From: an uncultured Selenomonadales bacterium
Lineage (GTDB): Bacteria; Bacillota; Negativicutes; Acidaminococcales; Acidaminococcaceae
Direction of reading: 5' to 3'
Length of the DNA: 64,000 nucleotides
Assembly (NCBI GenBank): GCA_900314855.1
Contig: OMWZ01000009.1
Coordinates: forward strand, 29,549-93,548
Made by a program: the position numbers and the translations under genes. The notes below the pieces were generated by a model. That model was not told the origin of the DNA. It saw only the letters and a list, made by a program, of their open reading frames with translations, and did no database searches. How positions within the stretch are numbered: position 1 is the first letter of the stretch; the number at the start of each line of letters is the position of its first letter. Positions 1 to 9,754 of the stretch are shown piece after piece.

Positions 1-2447
1 TTCTCGGCGCCCACAAAATAGACCAGGGGGCGGGAGGCGGCCCGATTCCCCGGAACGTCGCCCTCTTCCCCGGCGTCCCGCTTCGCCTTCGCCATCAGGT
101 CCTGGAGGCTGCCATAGTCATACAGTGCCCGGGCTGTCTCCATCCCGAAGGAACGCTTGCCAGCCTTCGTGATGTGATACAGTCCCGTCACAAGAAGGCG
201 TTGTTCCGCCCGTGTCAGGGCCACATACAGCAAACGCCGCGCTTCCTGTTCCTCCGCCGTTTTGCCGTCCTCCAGCAACTCCGTCAGGAGAGTACTCTTC
301 ACCGGATCGGAACCATCCCCCGAGGCGCCTTCATACGACAGGCCGACGCCTTTGCCGGGACGGTAGGCCAGGCAGGGAGTTCCCTGGCTGCCACCTCCCT
401 TCTGCCCCGTAAAGGGCAGGGCCACGACGGGAAACTCCAGCCCCTTCGATTTATGGATGGTCATCACCGTGACCGTATCGTCCGCCGCGGCCGTCGCCGC
501 CGCTTCCTTGCTGTAATTCGCCTGCAGAAAAGCGAGCCGTTCGGCAAAGGCAGAAACGGTTCCGTCCTGCTCTTCCGCGAACGTCAGGGCCAGATTCCGG
601 AACTTGCGGTAGTTGGCCAGCTTTTCCGTCCCGTTTTCCTGCCCGGCCAGCCGGGCCTCCGGATGAAGGATCCGTTCCATGTACGGCACAAACTGGGACA
701 GATTCATGGCAACGCCCTGACGGTGCAATTCGTCGAGGCGGTGCACCAGGTCCCGTACAGGGACCGGCAGGGTCTCGTCCCGCAGCAACAGGCTCCACAA
801 ATCCGGCAACGTCACACCTTCCTTGTCCTCCGCCTCCTTTTTCGCCTGCTCGTAGTCGAGGGCCCGCTGCGCACACAGACGCAGGAGGAACGAATCGGGG
901 ACTCGGAAATAGGGCGAGCGCAGCAAGCCCAGGAGCGGACCGTCCTGATGGGGATCCGCCACAAAGGCAAAAAGGTTCAGCAAGTCGCGCATATCTTGAC
1001 GGTTGTAAAAGTCGCGCCCGTCCACGACTTTCACCGGAACACCTTCCTCTTTCAGGGCCTGCAGCATAATCTGGATACTGCCCATGGTCCGCATGAGGAT
1101 GGCCATGTCCGCGTAAGGGACGCCCTCTTCCTCGTGCAGTTCCCGCAGGCGGCGGCTCACGGTCCGGGCTTCCCAGGGGGAGTCCGTCTTGCCTTCCCGG
1201 AAATACAGTTCCGGCAAGGGGGCCTCCTTGTCCTCTTCCCGCCGAAAGGCGGGGATTTCCTGCGTTTCAGACCATACGTTCCGTGTGTCCGGGGACGTGT
1301 CGCCCCAGGTGCGCCGGAAAAAGTCATTGCAGAACGCGATGACTGGCGCGCGGGAGCGAAAATTCAGGGATAAGGACAACGTGACGCCGCCGGACTGCCG
1401 GATTTCTTCCTGGACTTTTTGGAATACGCTCACGTCGGCTCCGCGGAAGCGGTAAATCGACTGTTTGGCATCGCCGACGACAAACAGGTTCCTCCCCTTC
1501 AGGGTCTCCGCGTCGCCGCCGGACAGTAGGTACACTAGTTCCTTCTGGCGATTGTTCGTGTCCTGGAACTCGTCCACCATGATGTATCGGAAGCGGTTCC
1601 GGTACCGGGCACACAACTCCGGCGAATGTTTCAGCATGTCCACGGCCCGCTGTTCCAGGTCATTGAAGGTCAGGACATTAAGCCGTTCCTTCGCCGCCTT
1701 CATATGGGCGGCAAACCGGGGCAGCAGCTCCTGCCAGGCCGCCAGGAGCTGCTTCTCTTTCGCCGTATTCCGCGCCGCGTCGTCCGGAGACTCGTACTCC
1801 GGCTCTTCCTGCTTTTTCGATTTGCCCGCGCCCGGTATTTCACGGGGATTCTCGGCACGCCGCAGGGCGTCCTGCCAGTCCGCCTCCGTCGGATACTCCC
1901 CGTCGGCAAACTGTTCCTTCAAGGTTTCTTCCAGGACGGAAGCGCCGTATTCGTCCAACAGGATCGACAGGGTTCCCCGGCGCGCCTCCTGAAGCACAAA
2001 GGTACGGGTTTCTTCCTGCAAAAAGCGGTCCAAATCCGGGTCCAGCAAAATCTGGAAGGCCGGATCAACATGACTCTCCAAAGGATTCATGCGCAGCAAG
2101 GAGCTACAGAGACTGTGCAGGGTCCCGATTTGCGTCCGTGGCAGTTCCTGTATCCGGTTGCGCCAGAACTGCAGGGCTTCCCTGTCTTGTCCTGCCCCGC
2201 GCAACCGCTCCTGCAAGGTCTCGCGGATGCGTTCGCGCATTTCCGCGGCCGCCTTTTCCGTAAAAGTAACCGCCAGGATTTCCTGGGTGCGGGTCATGTT
2301 CTCCGGATGGGCCAGGCCTGTTTCCAGGATATGGACGAACCGTTCGGTCAGGACCCGGGTCTTCCCGCTCCCGGCGCCGGCGGAAACCGCGACGTTGCGG
2401 TCCAGCGTCCGCACGGCTTTTAACTGTTCAGCGGTCAATTGCGGCAT
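1..2447 (-). CDS. addA: AddA helicase-nuclease subunit (3' part cut by window edge)
   Basis: This is the ATP-dependent helicase/nuclease subunit A of the AddAB complex, the Firmicute counterpart of RecBCD in double-strand-break end processing. The reverse-strand frame stays open from an ATG at 2447 to the window edge. It begins MPQLTAEQLKAV and has a Walker A motif (SAGAGSGKT) about 25 residues in, the UvrD-type Walker B region VDEFQDTNN near 1570, and helicase motif III (VGDAKQSIYRFRG) near 1470. About 815 codons are visible of the roughly 1200 usual for the family, so the C-terminal RecB-like nuclease domain lies outside. The ATG sits two bases after the addB stop codon, with a purine-rich AGGGGAAG just upstream inside addB, which indicates translational coupling. 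Confidence 0.93.
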   Translation of the reverse strand, partial: MPQLTAEQLKAVRTLDRNVAVSAGAGSGKTRVLTERFVHILETGLAHPENMTRTQEILAVTFTEKAAAEMRERIRETLQERLRGAGQDREALQFWRNRIQELPRTQIGTLHSLCSSLLRMNPLESHVDPAFQILLDPDLDRFLQEETRTFVLQEARRGTLSILLDEYGASVLEETLKEQFADGEYPTEADWQDALRRAENPREIPGAGKSKKQEEPEYESPDDAARNTAKEKQLLAAWQELLPRFAAHMKAAKERLNVLTFNDLEQRAVDMLKHSPELCARYRNRFRYIMVDEFQDTNNRQKELVYLLSGGDAETLKGRNLFVVGDAKQSIYRFRGADVSVFQKVQEEIRQSGGVTLSLSLNFRSRAPVIAFCNDFFRRTWGDTSPDTRNVWSETQEIPAFRREEDKEAPLPELYFREGKTDSPWEARTVSRRLRELHEEEGVPYADMAILMRTMGSIQIMLQALKEEGVPVKVVDGRDFYNRQDMRDLLNLFAFVADPHQDGPLLGLLRSPYFRVPDSFLLRLCAQRALDYEQAKKEAEDKEGVTLPDLWSLLLRDETLPVPVRDLVHRLDELHRQGVAMNLSQFVPYMERILHPEARLAGQENGTEKLANYRKFRNLALTFAEEQDGTVSAFAERLAFLQANYSKEAAATAAADDTVTVMTIHKSKGLEFPVVALPFTGQKGGGSQGTPCLAYRPGKGVGLSYEGASGDGSDPVKSTLLTELLEDGKTAEEQEARRLLYVALTRAEQRLLVTGLYHITKAGKRSFGMETARALYDYGSLQDLMAKAKRDAGEEGDVPGNRAASRPLVYFVGAE

Positions 2448-2449
2448 CG

Positions 2450-5400
2450 TCACTTCCCCTTCCCATATACACTAAACCGGCAAAATGGGGCAGCCGGGCA
2501 ATATTTGTCACAAGAAGCCTCCGGCGTCGGCCGGAATTCGCCCCGCTCGATCGAGGACAAAATCGCGTCGACGCTCTCTTCCAACAGCCTTGTCAATGCC
2601 TGAGCATCGTCCACGTCGGTTTCGTCGGCGTCGTCCTGGGGACTCCAGGGTTTGCCCTTCCCGTACATGGACGAGAGTCCCAGTTCCTGCTTCACGGTTT
2701 TCCTGTCTTCCCCCATGGCGTCCCTGGCATAGAGAAAATTGTTGGAACGGCGGGACTCCCTGTTCACCAGGTAATATCCCCCGCCGGCAACGACACCGCT
2801 TTTCAGCAGCGCTGCCGTGTCCGGCCGCGTCCTCCCGTTCCCGGGATTTTTCCCTTCCCTGTCGTTCCCCCGCGCCAGCTGCGCCGCCGCGTAGAGATAC
2901 ACGGGCATTTGCAGGTTCCTGTTCAGGAAGTCGGCCTGCCCGGGAATCGATCCCGTCTTATAGTCCGTCAAAAACAAACGGTTTCCCAGGGCATCCAGGT
3001 CAAGCCCCACGTTTTGGTCCACACGATCGATGCGTCCCTGGATGGCAAGCTCCCGGCCCTTTCGGGAAAGGGGCACCAGGAAGGGGACTTCCGCCGCCAC
3101 GGGGATTAAATAGGGTTTCGGCTTCTTCTTTTTCCCCTGGGAGCTCCCGGATACCTGCCGCAAGGACAGTTCCTGCCGCAGCCAAGTGTCCAGGCGCTTC
3201 GCTAAGCGGGCCTTTTGGGAATCCCAGTAAGGACCGGGGACGACCTTGCCCGACTGTTCCACTTCGTCACAGGCCTCCCGGAACAGGACGCGCAGCGTCT
3301 TTCGCAAAGATTCCGGGGTTTCGCCGGACGGATCCAGTTTCCTGTCGGCCAGCAGCTTGCGGTCTTCCTCCGTTTCCGGAGCGAACAGGGCCGTGTTCGT
3401 CAGGCCCTTGCAGCGATCCACAAACCGTTGGAGAACCGTGTGAATCAACGTGCCGACCGTCCCGCCGTCCGCCTCTTCCGCCAGGGCGTCGTCCTGCCGC
3501 AGGCCACAGATGTACTGGGACAGGAATCGGAAAGGACAACGGACATACGCCTCCAGGCGGGAGGCGCTGAAATGGTCCCCCAGCCGCTCCTGCACGATAT
3601 GCCGGCTCGCTTCGTCCGCCAGGACACCTTGTTCGGGGAAGCAATCCGGTTCCTTGGGACCCGCTTCCGCCAGGGCCAGATCCCGCTCCTCCGCGCAGAG
3701 GGCGTCGGCCTCTCCCGCCGGAAGAAGCGGCGTTTCCACCGCCAAATCGGAAAAGAGCGCCTGCACTTCCGCCAAATAAGGCGACAACGTCTGGCGTTCA
3801 TCCTTGTAGCACGTAAAGATCAAGGTCTCCCGAGGCGCCGCGCAAACCGAGAGAAAGAAATGCAGGTCCTCGTCGTACGATTCCGCCGTTCCCGGCAAAT
3901 CCACGCCCATGGCCTTCAAAGACTGCCGTTCCTGGTCGTTGTAGATCCAGCTTTCCTGCCGCGCGTAAGGGAACTTGTCCTCGAACATTCCCAGAAGATA
4001 GACCTTGTCGAAGTCCGCCTCTTCCATGTTGGACGCCTCGAGGATTCGCACGCCGTCAGGCTTGCCACGTTGCAGGTCCACTTGCAGGTCCGCCGCCGTT
4101 TCCGTCAGCAGGGCCACGAATTCCCGCGGCTGCAGTTTCTGTTCCAGGGCGCCGATGCCGCCATAGTCGTTGCGGATATGCTCCAGCAGGACCCGCGCCT
4201 GCTGACGGCCGCCGGACAAGTTCTTGAACGCCGGCAGCGTCAAGGCGCCCTGCCGATACAGCGCGCCGGCCCGACGCAGCCACGGGTCCCCCTTGTTTTC
4301 CGCCGGGGTTGCCGACGAATCAGCGCCGGAGAACAAGGCCTCCACGAGGGCGCAGTACCCCTCGATGGGATGGGTGTTGGTCAGGACGGCGTCTTCCCAC
4401 AGATCCTGGATAGCCGCCAATTCCGGCGGCAGGACGCCGCCTTCGCCCATATCCTGCCACAGTTCCCCCGCATCCGTGTAGAACTTGCGCTTCATGGCCT
4501 CCTTAACCTTGTCGATACGAAACCCCCAGAGCAATTCCTGCAGGGGCAGCGTCAGGAAGACGGCCAGCTGCAAGGCCTGGTCCCGGCCGTGGCCCTGCAG
4601 GCTCGTCAAGAAAGCAAGGGCATACTGCAAAACCGGCGAGGCGCTGAACGAAGCCGTTTCCGGGAAACGGGCCGGGATGCCGTAGGCGTCACAGCCGCGC
4701 CGCAGGCCGCTGTAATCTCCGAGCTGCCGCACGACGATGGCAATACGCTCCGGCGTCATGCCTTCCAAAATGGAGCGTTTCGCGTCCCGCAGGACGAGAG
4801 ACAGTTCGGCCCGCGCGTCGGCGGCTTGCCAAATCCGCACGTGCCCCTCCGTGGAAACCGTTTTCCCCACAGGGCGGCGAAACTGCTCCAAGAGCCATGC
4901 CAACGCCGCAGGGCGCCGGTCCGGCCGGGCCGGCGGCACCGTTTCTTCCCGTTCTTTGACGCTGCCCAGATCGAGGCGGCTGTCGCGGGACACGTTGTAT
5001 ACCGTGCCGCGGTAGTCGAGAGCCTCCTCCCCGGCCTCCCCGGGCAGGGCCACGGAAACATGGCAGTGCTTCGCCAGGGCCAGGATGATCTTCCGCGCGA
5101 GGGAATCGAAACTGTGGAACCCTGCCACATAGATCCGTCTCCAGGGCAGCCCGGCGCCACTTTTTTCCGCTTGCAGGCACTGCAGGGCCTCCGTGTACAG
5201 GCTTTCCAGGTCGCAGGCCTTTCCCCCCCTGCCGGACAGGGACGCCAGGAAGGTGCCGTAGGCGCCGTAGATCGCGCAGATCGTTTCGCTGATATATGCC
5301 AGACGGTCCTTGTCCGGCATGTCGTTGTCCCGCAGCCATGTTTCCGTAATCCGGCGGAATTCTTCCGACGTCACGCCGGCGCGGCCCAACTGGCCGATCA

Positions 5401-5794
5401 AGGCCACCATGGCCTGGCGGAAACTTTTCTTCCGGGCCAGTTCCCGCAGGTTTTCCCGCTGGCGGTACGCCCGGCTGTCCGGATCCAGTTCCAGCAGAAA
5501 CGTTTCATCCAGCAGCCGCTCCAGCAGCAGTTCCTGAGTTTTGCGGCTGATTGGCACGCGCTGTACGCCGGCAGGCGCGCAGCGGCGCAGGATCTCATGG
5601 ACCAGATACTCGAAATTGACGGCGTTCAGCCTCCGTCCCCGCGCGCGCTGGACCAATTCCCGCGACGACGCGACAAAGAGAGTTTTCTCCCGTTCCGTAC
5701 CGCCGTAGGCCGCGGCCAGGTCCATCAACGTGTCCATGCCGCTCCGCCCGGCGGGGACAACAAACAACTCCAAGGCTCCCTGTTCCGTATCCAT
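2450..5794 (-). CDS. addB: AddB helicase-nuclease subunit
   Basis: This is subunit B of the AddAB helicase-nuclease. It has the inactive UvrD-like helicase layout and a C-terminal nuclease domain containing FLTDYKTG, the PD-(D/E)XK-type core. The iron-sulfur staple is visible as one early cysteine (YVRCPFRF) and a C-terminal cluster (CDKYCPAAPFC). The length, about 1114 residues, fits the family. An in-frame ATG 39 bases upstream (5833) would overlap the preceding gene. The ATG at 5794 is preferred because GGGAAGG lies about 7 bases before it. addA follows after a two-base gap, so the two subunits are made from one message. Confidence 0.93.
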   Translation of the reverse strand: MDTEQGALELFVVPAGRSGMDTLMDLAAAYGGTEREKTLFVASSRELVQRARGRRLNAVNFEYLVHEILRRCAPAGVQRVPISRKTQELLLERLLDETFLLELDPDSRAYRQRENLRELARKKSFRQAMVALIGQLGRAGVTSEEFRRITETWLRDNDMPDKDRLAYISETICAIYGAYGTFLASLSGRGGKACDLESLYTEALQCLQAEKSGAGLPWRRIYVAGFHSFDSLARKIILALAKHCHVSVALPGEAGEEALDYRGTVYNVSRDSRLDLGSVKEREETVPPARPDRRPAALAWLLEQFRRPVGKTVSTEGHVRIWQAADARAELSLVLRDAKRSILEGMTPERIAIVVRQLGDYSGLRRGCDAYGIPARFPETASFSASPVLQYALAFLTSLQGHGRDQALQLAVFLTLPLQELLWGFRIDKVKEAMKRKFYTDAGELWQDMGEGGVLPPELAAIQDLWEDAVLTNTHPIEGYCALVEALFSGADSSATPAENKGDPWLRRAGALYRQGALTLPAFKNLSGGRQQARVLLEHIRNDYGGIGALEQKLQPREFVALLTETAADLQVDLQRGKPDGVRILEASNMEEADFDKVYLLGMFEDKFPYARQESWIYNDQERQSLKAMGVDLPGTAESYDEDLHFFLSVCAAPRETLIFTCYKDERQTLSPYLAEVQALFSDLAVETPLLPAGEADALCAEERDLALAEAGPKEPDCFPEQGVLADEASRHIVQERLGDHFSASRLEAYVRCPFRFLSQYICGLRQDDALAEEADGGTVGTLIHTVLQRFVDRCKGLTNTALFAPETEEDRKLLADRKLDPSGETPESLRKTLRVLFREACDEVEQSGKVVPGPYWDSQKARLAKRLDTWLRQELSLRQVSGSSQGKKKKPKPYLIPVAAEVPFLVPLSRKGRELAIQGRIDRVDQNVGLDLDALGNRLFLTDYKTGSIPGQADFLNRNLQMPVYLYAAAQLARGNDREGKNPGNGRTRPDTAALLKSGVVAGGGYYLVNRESRRSNNFLYARDAMGEDRKTVKQELGLSSMYGKGKPWSPQDDADETDVDDAQALTRLLEESVDAILSSIERGEFRPTPEASCDKYCPAAPFCRFSVYGKGK

Positions 5795-5819
5795 CCGAAC
5801 CTTCCCTTTCCCGCGGCCT

Positions 5820-7289
5820 TCAGGACCGCGCATCTTCGATATCCGACTTGATGGCCCGCAATGACTCGCGCAGCCGCTGCAAATTCCCCTTGATATTCAT
5901 GGGGCTTTCCTGGTCCGCCTTGTCCCCCGATATTTCGCTGCGGTCCCCCGTTTCCGGATTGACCAGGGTCAGGTAATTCAGGGACAATTTGCCCCGCTTT
6001 ACCTGCAGCAGGTTCGTGCGGACCTCGCCCATGGGCATGGTAATTTTCACATCGTAAAAATCCAGCTTCCGGTGCTGATTGGAAAACCCTCCTTCCAGAC
6101 GCCGGAAAGGGATGATGTTATAGTGTCCCGGTCCGGAAACAAAGGTTCCGTAGGTCAGCGTATTCCGGGGATTTCCGTCGCATTCCAGGGCCAGCCGCGC
6201 GTCCACCAGGCAGTAGAAGTTCATGTCGCGCAGGGCGAAGCGGCTGTCCAGCGCTTTAGCCTCGCCGTACAACTGGTATTTCCGTGTGTCCACGTTGTAA
6301 ATTCCCCGGGCCTTGAGGCGGCCGTTGTAGATTTTCGCCGTCACATCGGAAAAGCGCACTTTCCCGTCGCGGTAACTGATGTCGCCAATGACATTTTCGA
6401 ACTTCATCGGCGGGATATTCAACACGTCCATGCGCACCGTGCCCGTTGCCACCGGGGTTGTCACCGGTCCCAGGGCCTTCGCCACCAGGGTCATCTTGTC
6501 GTGGAGGCCCACGCCGAACCCCAGGGAGGAGGGATCGACACCGCGGAAGGCGAAATCCACGTCCATCTCCGGAATCTCCTTCTTGAAATCCGCCGTACCG
6601 TCCACCGTCATGCCTTCCCCGACCATGGTGCCCCCGAACTCTCCCGTCGTCACGGACAGCTTCACCCGGTCCGCCGTATTGAGGTCCATGGCCAGATTCA
6701 CATGATTCAGGACATAGTTCCGCCGCAAATACCGCACTTCGACACGGCTGTCCTGCAAAATCACCTCCAACCGCAGTTTCCGGTCGTTCCTATTGAAGTT
6801 CCGCACCCGTTCCTCCAAGGTTTTCCGTCCGCGCTGCTCCCCAGGCTTGCGGGGCGGCCGTTCGACGCGCACAAAATCCACATCCATGTCCTGATTGAAC
6901 CGGATGGCAATACGCGCCCCATTCAGGGTCAGCCGCTGCAGGGTCGTCGATTTGAAATTGCGGGTCACTACATCCCACAGACGCAGGTGGAAGGAACCGT
7001 CCGGCACCTGGAGAAGCGTATTTCCCCGGGAATCCCGCCAGACAAGGTTAGTGAACTTCGCGTCGCCCAAAGGGCTCATGTAAATCTGTTCCACCGTGAC
7101 CGTCCCACGCAGCATATCCTGCTTCTGCATCTGCTGGTTGAAGATAAAGGCGAAACCGCGGCTCGTCACCTCCGCCACGGCGAAAAAGACGAGGGCAAAC
7201 ACGATGGCTGCCCCGAAGATTCCCTTCAGGAAACGGGTCGCGCCCCGGTCTCGTCGACAGAGCCGCCAAAAATGGGAAAGCCAATGCAT
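5820..7289 (-). CDS. AsmA/TamB-like inner-membrane-anchored envelope protein
   Basis: The protein has about 489 residues. A short basic N-terminus precedes a single membrane segment (about residues 20-42, rich in A, I, V and F). A long extracytoplasmic region follows, with repeated short beta-strand patterns of the kind seen in AsmA and DUF748-like proteins of diderm bacteria (for example segments around MTVDGTADF and KVRFSDVTAKIYNGRLKARG). Such proteins are linked to lipid transport to the outer membrane. The assignment rests on general architecture and not on a diagnostic motif. The chosen ATG has AGGAAAGG 8 bases upstream; an ATG at 7364, just after the previous stop, would add 25 mostly polar residues. 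It is embedded between DNA repair genes, which is odd for an envelope protein. Confidence 0.6.
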   Translation of the reverse strand: MHWLSHFWRLCRRDRGATRFLKGIFGAAIVFALVFFAVAEVTSRGFAFIFNQQMQKQDMLRGTVTVEQIYMSPLGDAKFTNLVWRDSRGNTLLQVPDGSFHLRLWDVVTRNFKSTTLQRLTLNGARIAIRFNQDMDVDFVRVERPPRKPGEQRGRKTLEERVRNFNRNDRKLRLEVILQDSRVEVRYLRRNYVLNHVNLAMDLNTADRVKLSVTTGEFGGTMVGEGMTVDGTADFKKEIPEMDVDFAFRGVDPSSLGFGVGLHDKMTLVAKALGPVTTPVATGTVRMDVLNIPPMKFENVIGDISYRDGKVRFSDVTAKIYNGRLKARGIYNVDTRKYQLYGEAKALDSRFALRDMNFYCLVDARLALECDGNPRNTLTYGTFVSGPGHYNIIPFRRLEGGFSNQHRKLDFYDVKITMPMGEVRTNLLQVKRGKLSLNYLTLVNPETGDRSEISGDKADQESPMNIKGNLQRLRESLRAIKSDIEDARS

Positions 7290-7367
7290 GCTGTAATCCT
7301 TTCCTGTCTCCTGTTTCTTGTTCCTGTTCGCTCGCGCAGGACGCGGCCGGGCGTCTCCTGCCATTAC

Positions 7368-8183
7368 TCATCCCTTATTGTAGTACTTTTGCAAGCCTGC
7401 GGCAACATGGGGCGTCGTCATGAATTCCGTCAGGAATTCCCAATACCGTTTTGGCATATGTGTCCGCCGGCACGTTTCGTTGTGCCGCTGTTTGATTTCG
7501 ATCGTGTCGTAATAGAGCTTCCACAACTGCCGGTACTGCTGTTCCTCCGGCGACGGGGCGGCCATGCGGAAGCCTTCCATGGGCACAATGGCCGTCTCGC
7601 CGGGGCGGTGGACCAGGGCCATATGATGTGTCTTGTCGAAGATCAGGAACTGCTCGTTTGGGTACCGGGCGCAAAAATGGGGCGCCAGAAACGGCAGGAC
7701 ACAGTTTTTCGGCCCAATGACCGATACGAGGACGCCTTGGATATCGCTGAAGCGGACGAACCCCCACCATTTATCGATTTCGCTGCCCAGGCGCGTCAGG
7801 GCCCGGTGTACCTGATGGACCGTTTCCTCGTCCTCGTACAGTAGGATACCCGTGCCATAGCGGAAAGCCTTCCGGGTCAGGAGCAGCATGCGCCACTCCT
7901 TCGCCGGCAGGCAGGTACAAAAAGTCCGCTGCAGGGTCCGTACAAACGGCAATCCCAGCCGTTCTTCCACGCCTTTCCGGACGCGGGCCGCGCCCGCCTC
8001 GTCCGTCCTGATTTCCCGGCAGCCGAAGAGACTGGAAGCCTCTTCCCCGCCGGCAGGGACAATCCGCTCGGGGATTTCCCTGTCCAGGTAACTGCGGAGG
8101 ACGCAGCAAAGCCATCCCTCCCAGGTTCCGTCGTAAACATAGCACAATCCGGGTACGCACGGCGGCAGCGGCGCCCGCCCCAT
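7368..8183 (-). CDS. DUF4130 / TIGR03915-type protein, radical SAM partner
   Basis: The family is annotated as a probable DNA metabolism protein that almost always sits beside the radical SAM protein encoded immediately upstream. The N-terminal signature VYDGTWEGWLC is visible, followed by a long region with the conserved RTFCTCLPAKEW and WWGFVRFSDIQG segments. The C-terminal part (EQQYRQLWKLYYDTIEIKQRHN, given here only as the region near residues 220-242) and the RYWEFLTEF motif fit DUF4130. The ATG at 8183 is chosen because GGGAG lies 8 bases upstream and the family motif then begins close to the N-terminus; an ATG at 8198 would overlap the upstream stop. No biochemical function has been established for the family, to my knowledge. 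Confidence 0.85.
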   Translation of the reverse strand: MGRAPLPPCVPGLCYVYDGTWEGWLCCVLRSYLDREIPERIVPAGGEEASSLFGCREIRTDEAGAARVRKGVEERLGLPFVRTLQRTFCTCLPAKEWRMLLLTRKAFRYGTGILLYEDEETVHQVHRALTRLGSEIDKWWGFVRFSDIQGVLVSVIGPKNCVLPFLAPHFCARYPNEQFLIFDKTHHMALVHRPGETAIVPMEGFRMAAPSPEEQQYRQLWKLYYDTIEIKQRHNETCRRTHMPKRYWEFLTEFMTTPHVAAGLQKYYNKG

Positions 8184-8188
8184 GTCCC

Positions 8189-9733
8189 TCACTCCCATAA
8201 CGGCAGGGGCACGGCAGTCAGTGCCTCTTTCTGCTTTTCCGTCAGCCGCGGGACAGCGCTGCCGGCCAACAGGCCCGCGTCCCCCCGTTCCCAGGACATC
8301 TCGTCAAACAAGGACGGCTGGTACAGGTCCCGTTCCTGTCGGCGGAACAGAGCCCGCTCGCGGGCCGACATCATAGCGGCCAAAAAGGCGCCGCGGTCCC
8401 GTGTCAAATGGGGAAACCGGCGTCCCTGGCACAACAGGAAATAACGGGCCCGTTTCAGGACGACACCCATATTCCGCAGTCCGTCCCAGGAGAGGGCGGC
8501 GATTTTACGGGCCCGGACGATGCGCAAGGCGCTCTCCACCCCCAGTCCGGGGACTCGCAGGAGCGCGTCGTACGACGCGCGGTTCACTTCCAGCGGGAAA
8601 AAGCCCAGGTGTCTCAGGGCCCACTGGCACTTGGGATCCAGATAAGGATGAAGTTCCGGCTCTTCCGCCGGCAGGAGCTCCTCTGCCTGAAAGCCGTAAA
8701 ACCGCAGGAGCCAGTCCGCCTGGTACAGGCGGTGCTCTCGCCACAGGGGCGGCGGCGTGTCGGCCGACGGCAGCAGGTCGCTTTCCACGGCCGGCACATA
8801 GGCCGAATAGAAAACCCGTTTCAAGTCGTAGGCGTGATACAGCCGTTCCGTCAACTGCAGGATGTGGCGGTCCGATTCGGGGCTGGCGCCGATGATCATC
8901 TGCGTACTCTGCCCCGCCGGGGCGAAACCGGACCGTTGGCGGCGCGCGCCGCCGTACCGGGTGGGAGAGACGCTCTCCGGCACCGCCACGGGGCGGGCCG
9001 TGTTCCTCGCGCCCACGCCGCTGCCGCCGTCCAGCGCAATTTTCGCCGCTTGCCCCTGCAGGGCAGCTCGGTCCCGACTGCCCGTGTTGCGCCCGACCGG
9101 CTGGATGCCGCCGAAGCGGCCGTACCCCTCCGTATTCTCCGCCACCAGCCGGCGGACCTGCTTCATCGGCGTCAGGAGTGTCTCCTTGCGCTTTTGCGGG
9201 GCCAGTTTTGCCAAACTCGCCGCCGACGGCAGCTCGATGTTGACACTCACGCGGTCCGCCAAATAGCCCAACCGTTCAATCAGAAGGGGATCCGCGCCGG
9301 GGATGATTTTTATGTGGATATAGCCGCTGAACAGGTACTCCTCCCGCAGGATCCGCAAGACCTTCAGCATCTGTTCGCACGTGTAATCGGGGGAGCGCCA
9401 GACGGCGGAACTTAAAAAGAGTCCCTCGATATAGTTGCGGCGGTAAAACTGCCAGGTTAATCCAGCCAGTTCCCGAGGTTCGAAAGAAACCCGGCGCGTC
9501 GTGACGCTGCGCCGGTTGACACAATAGGCGCAATCGAAGCAGCAGTCGTTGCTCAACAGCACCTTCAGCAAGCTGATGCAGCGGCCGTCCGCGGAAAAAC
9601 TGTGGCAGATGCCGCAGGCCCGCGCCGTCCCCATGGCAGCGCCCGCGCCGCTCCGGTCCACCCCGCTCGACGTACAGGCCGCGTCGTATTTGGCCGCGTC
9701 TGCCAGGATTGCCAGCTTTTCCGTCACATCCAT
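8189..9733 (-). CDS. Putative DNA modification/repair radical SAM protein (TIGR03916 type)
   Basis: This is a radical S-adenosylmethionine enzyme. The cluster-binding motif C-X3-C-X2-C is visible at residues 65-71 region (CCFDCAYC; Cys64 or 65, Cys68, Cys71), preceded by an additional pair in RACGICHSF (about 40-43). The C-terminal half carries a helix-hairpin-helix-like segment (LLRVPGLGVESALRIVRARK), a DNA-binding element also found in repair proteins. This layout and the adjacent DUF4130 gene match the TIGR03916/TIGR03915 pair. The substrate is unknown. The gene lies 21 bases after rarA, and its stop abuts the DUF4130 start, so all are probably co-transcribed with addBA. Confidence 0.87.
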   Translation of the reverse strand: MDVTEKLAILADAAKYDAACTSSGVDRSGAGAAMGTARACGICHSFSADGRCISLLKVLLSNDCCFDCAYCVNRRSVTTRRVSFEPRELAGLTWQFYRRNYIEGLFLSSAVWRSPDYTCEQMLKVLRILREEYLFSGYIHIKIIPGADPLLIERLGYLADRVSVNIELPSAASLAKLAPQKRKETLLTPMKQVRRLVAENTEGYGRFGGIQPVGRNTGSRDRAALQGQAAKIALDGGSGVGARNTARPVAVPESVSPTRYGGARRQRSGFAPAGQSTQMIIGASPESDRHILQLTERLYHAYDLKRVFYSAYVPAVESDLLPSADTPPPLWREHRLYQADWLLRFYGFQAEELLPAEEPELHPYLDPKCQWALRHLGFFPLEVNRASYDALLRVPGLGVESALRIVRARKIAALSWDGLRNMGVVLKRARYFLLCQGRRFPHLTRDRGAFLAAMMSARERALFRRQERDLYQPSLFDEMSWERGDAGLLAGSAVPRLTEKQKEALTAVPLPLWE

Positions 9734-9754
9734 GTCCTGCTCCTTTCCGCGTTG

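Noticed and set aside
3215..5851. Long plus-strand open frame of almost 880 codons opposite addB
   Set aside because: It is antisense to a clear AddB with all motifs, has no family resemblance, is rich in R, Q, H and G, and follows from the high GC content of the coding strand. The same holds for long frames opposite the AsmA-like gene (6072-7844), rarA, the TonB receptor at 13.6 kb, feoB, NSS copy 2 and nrdJ.
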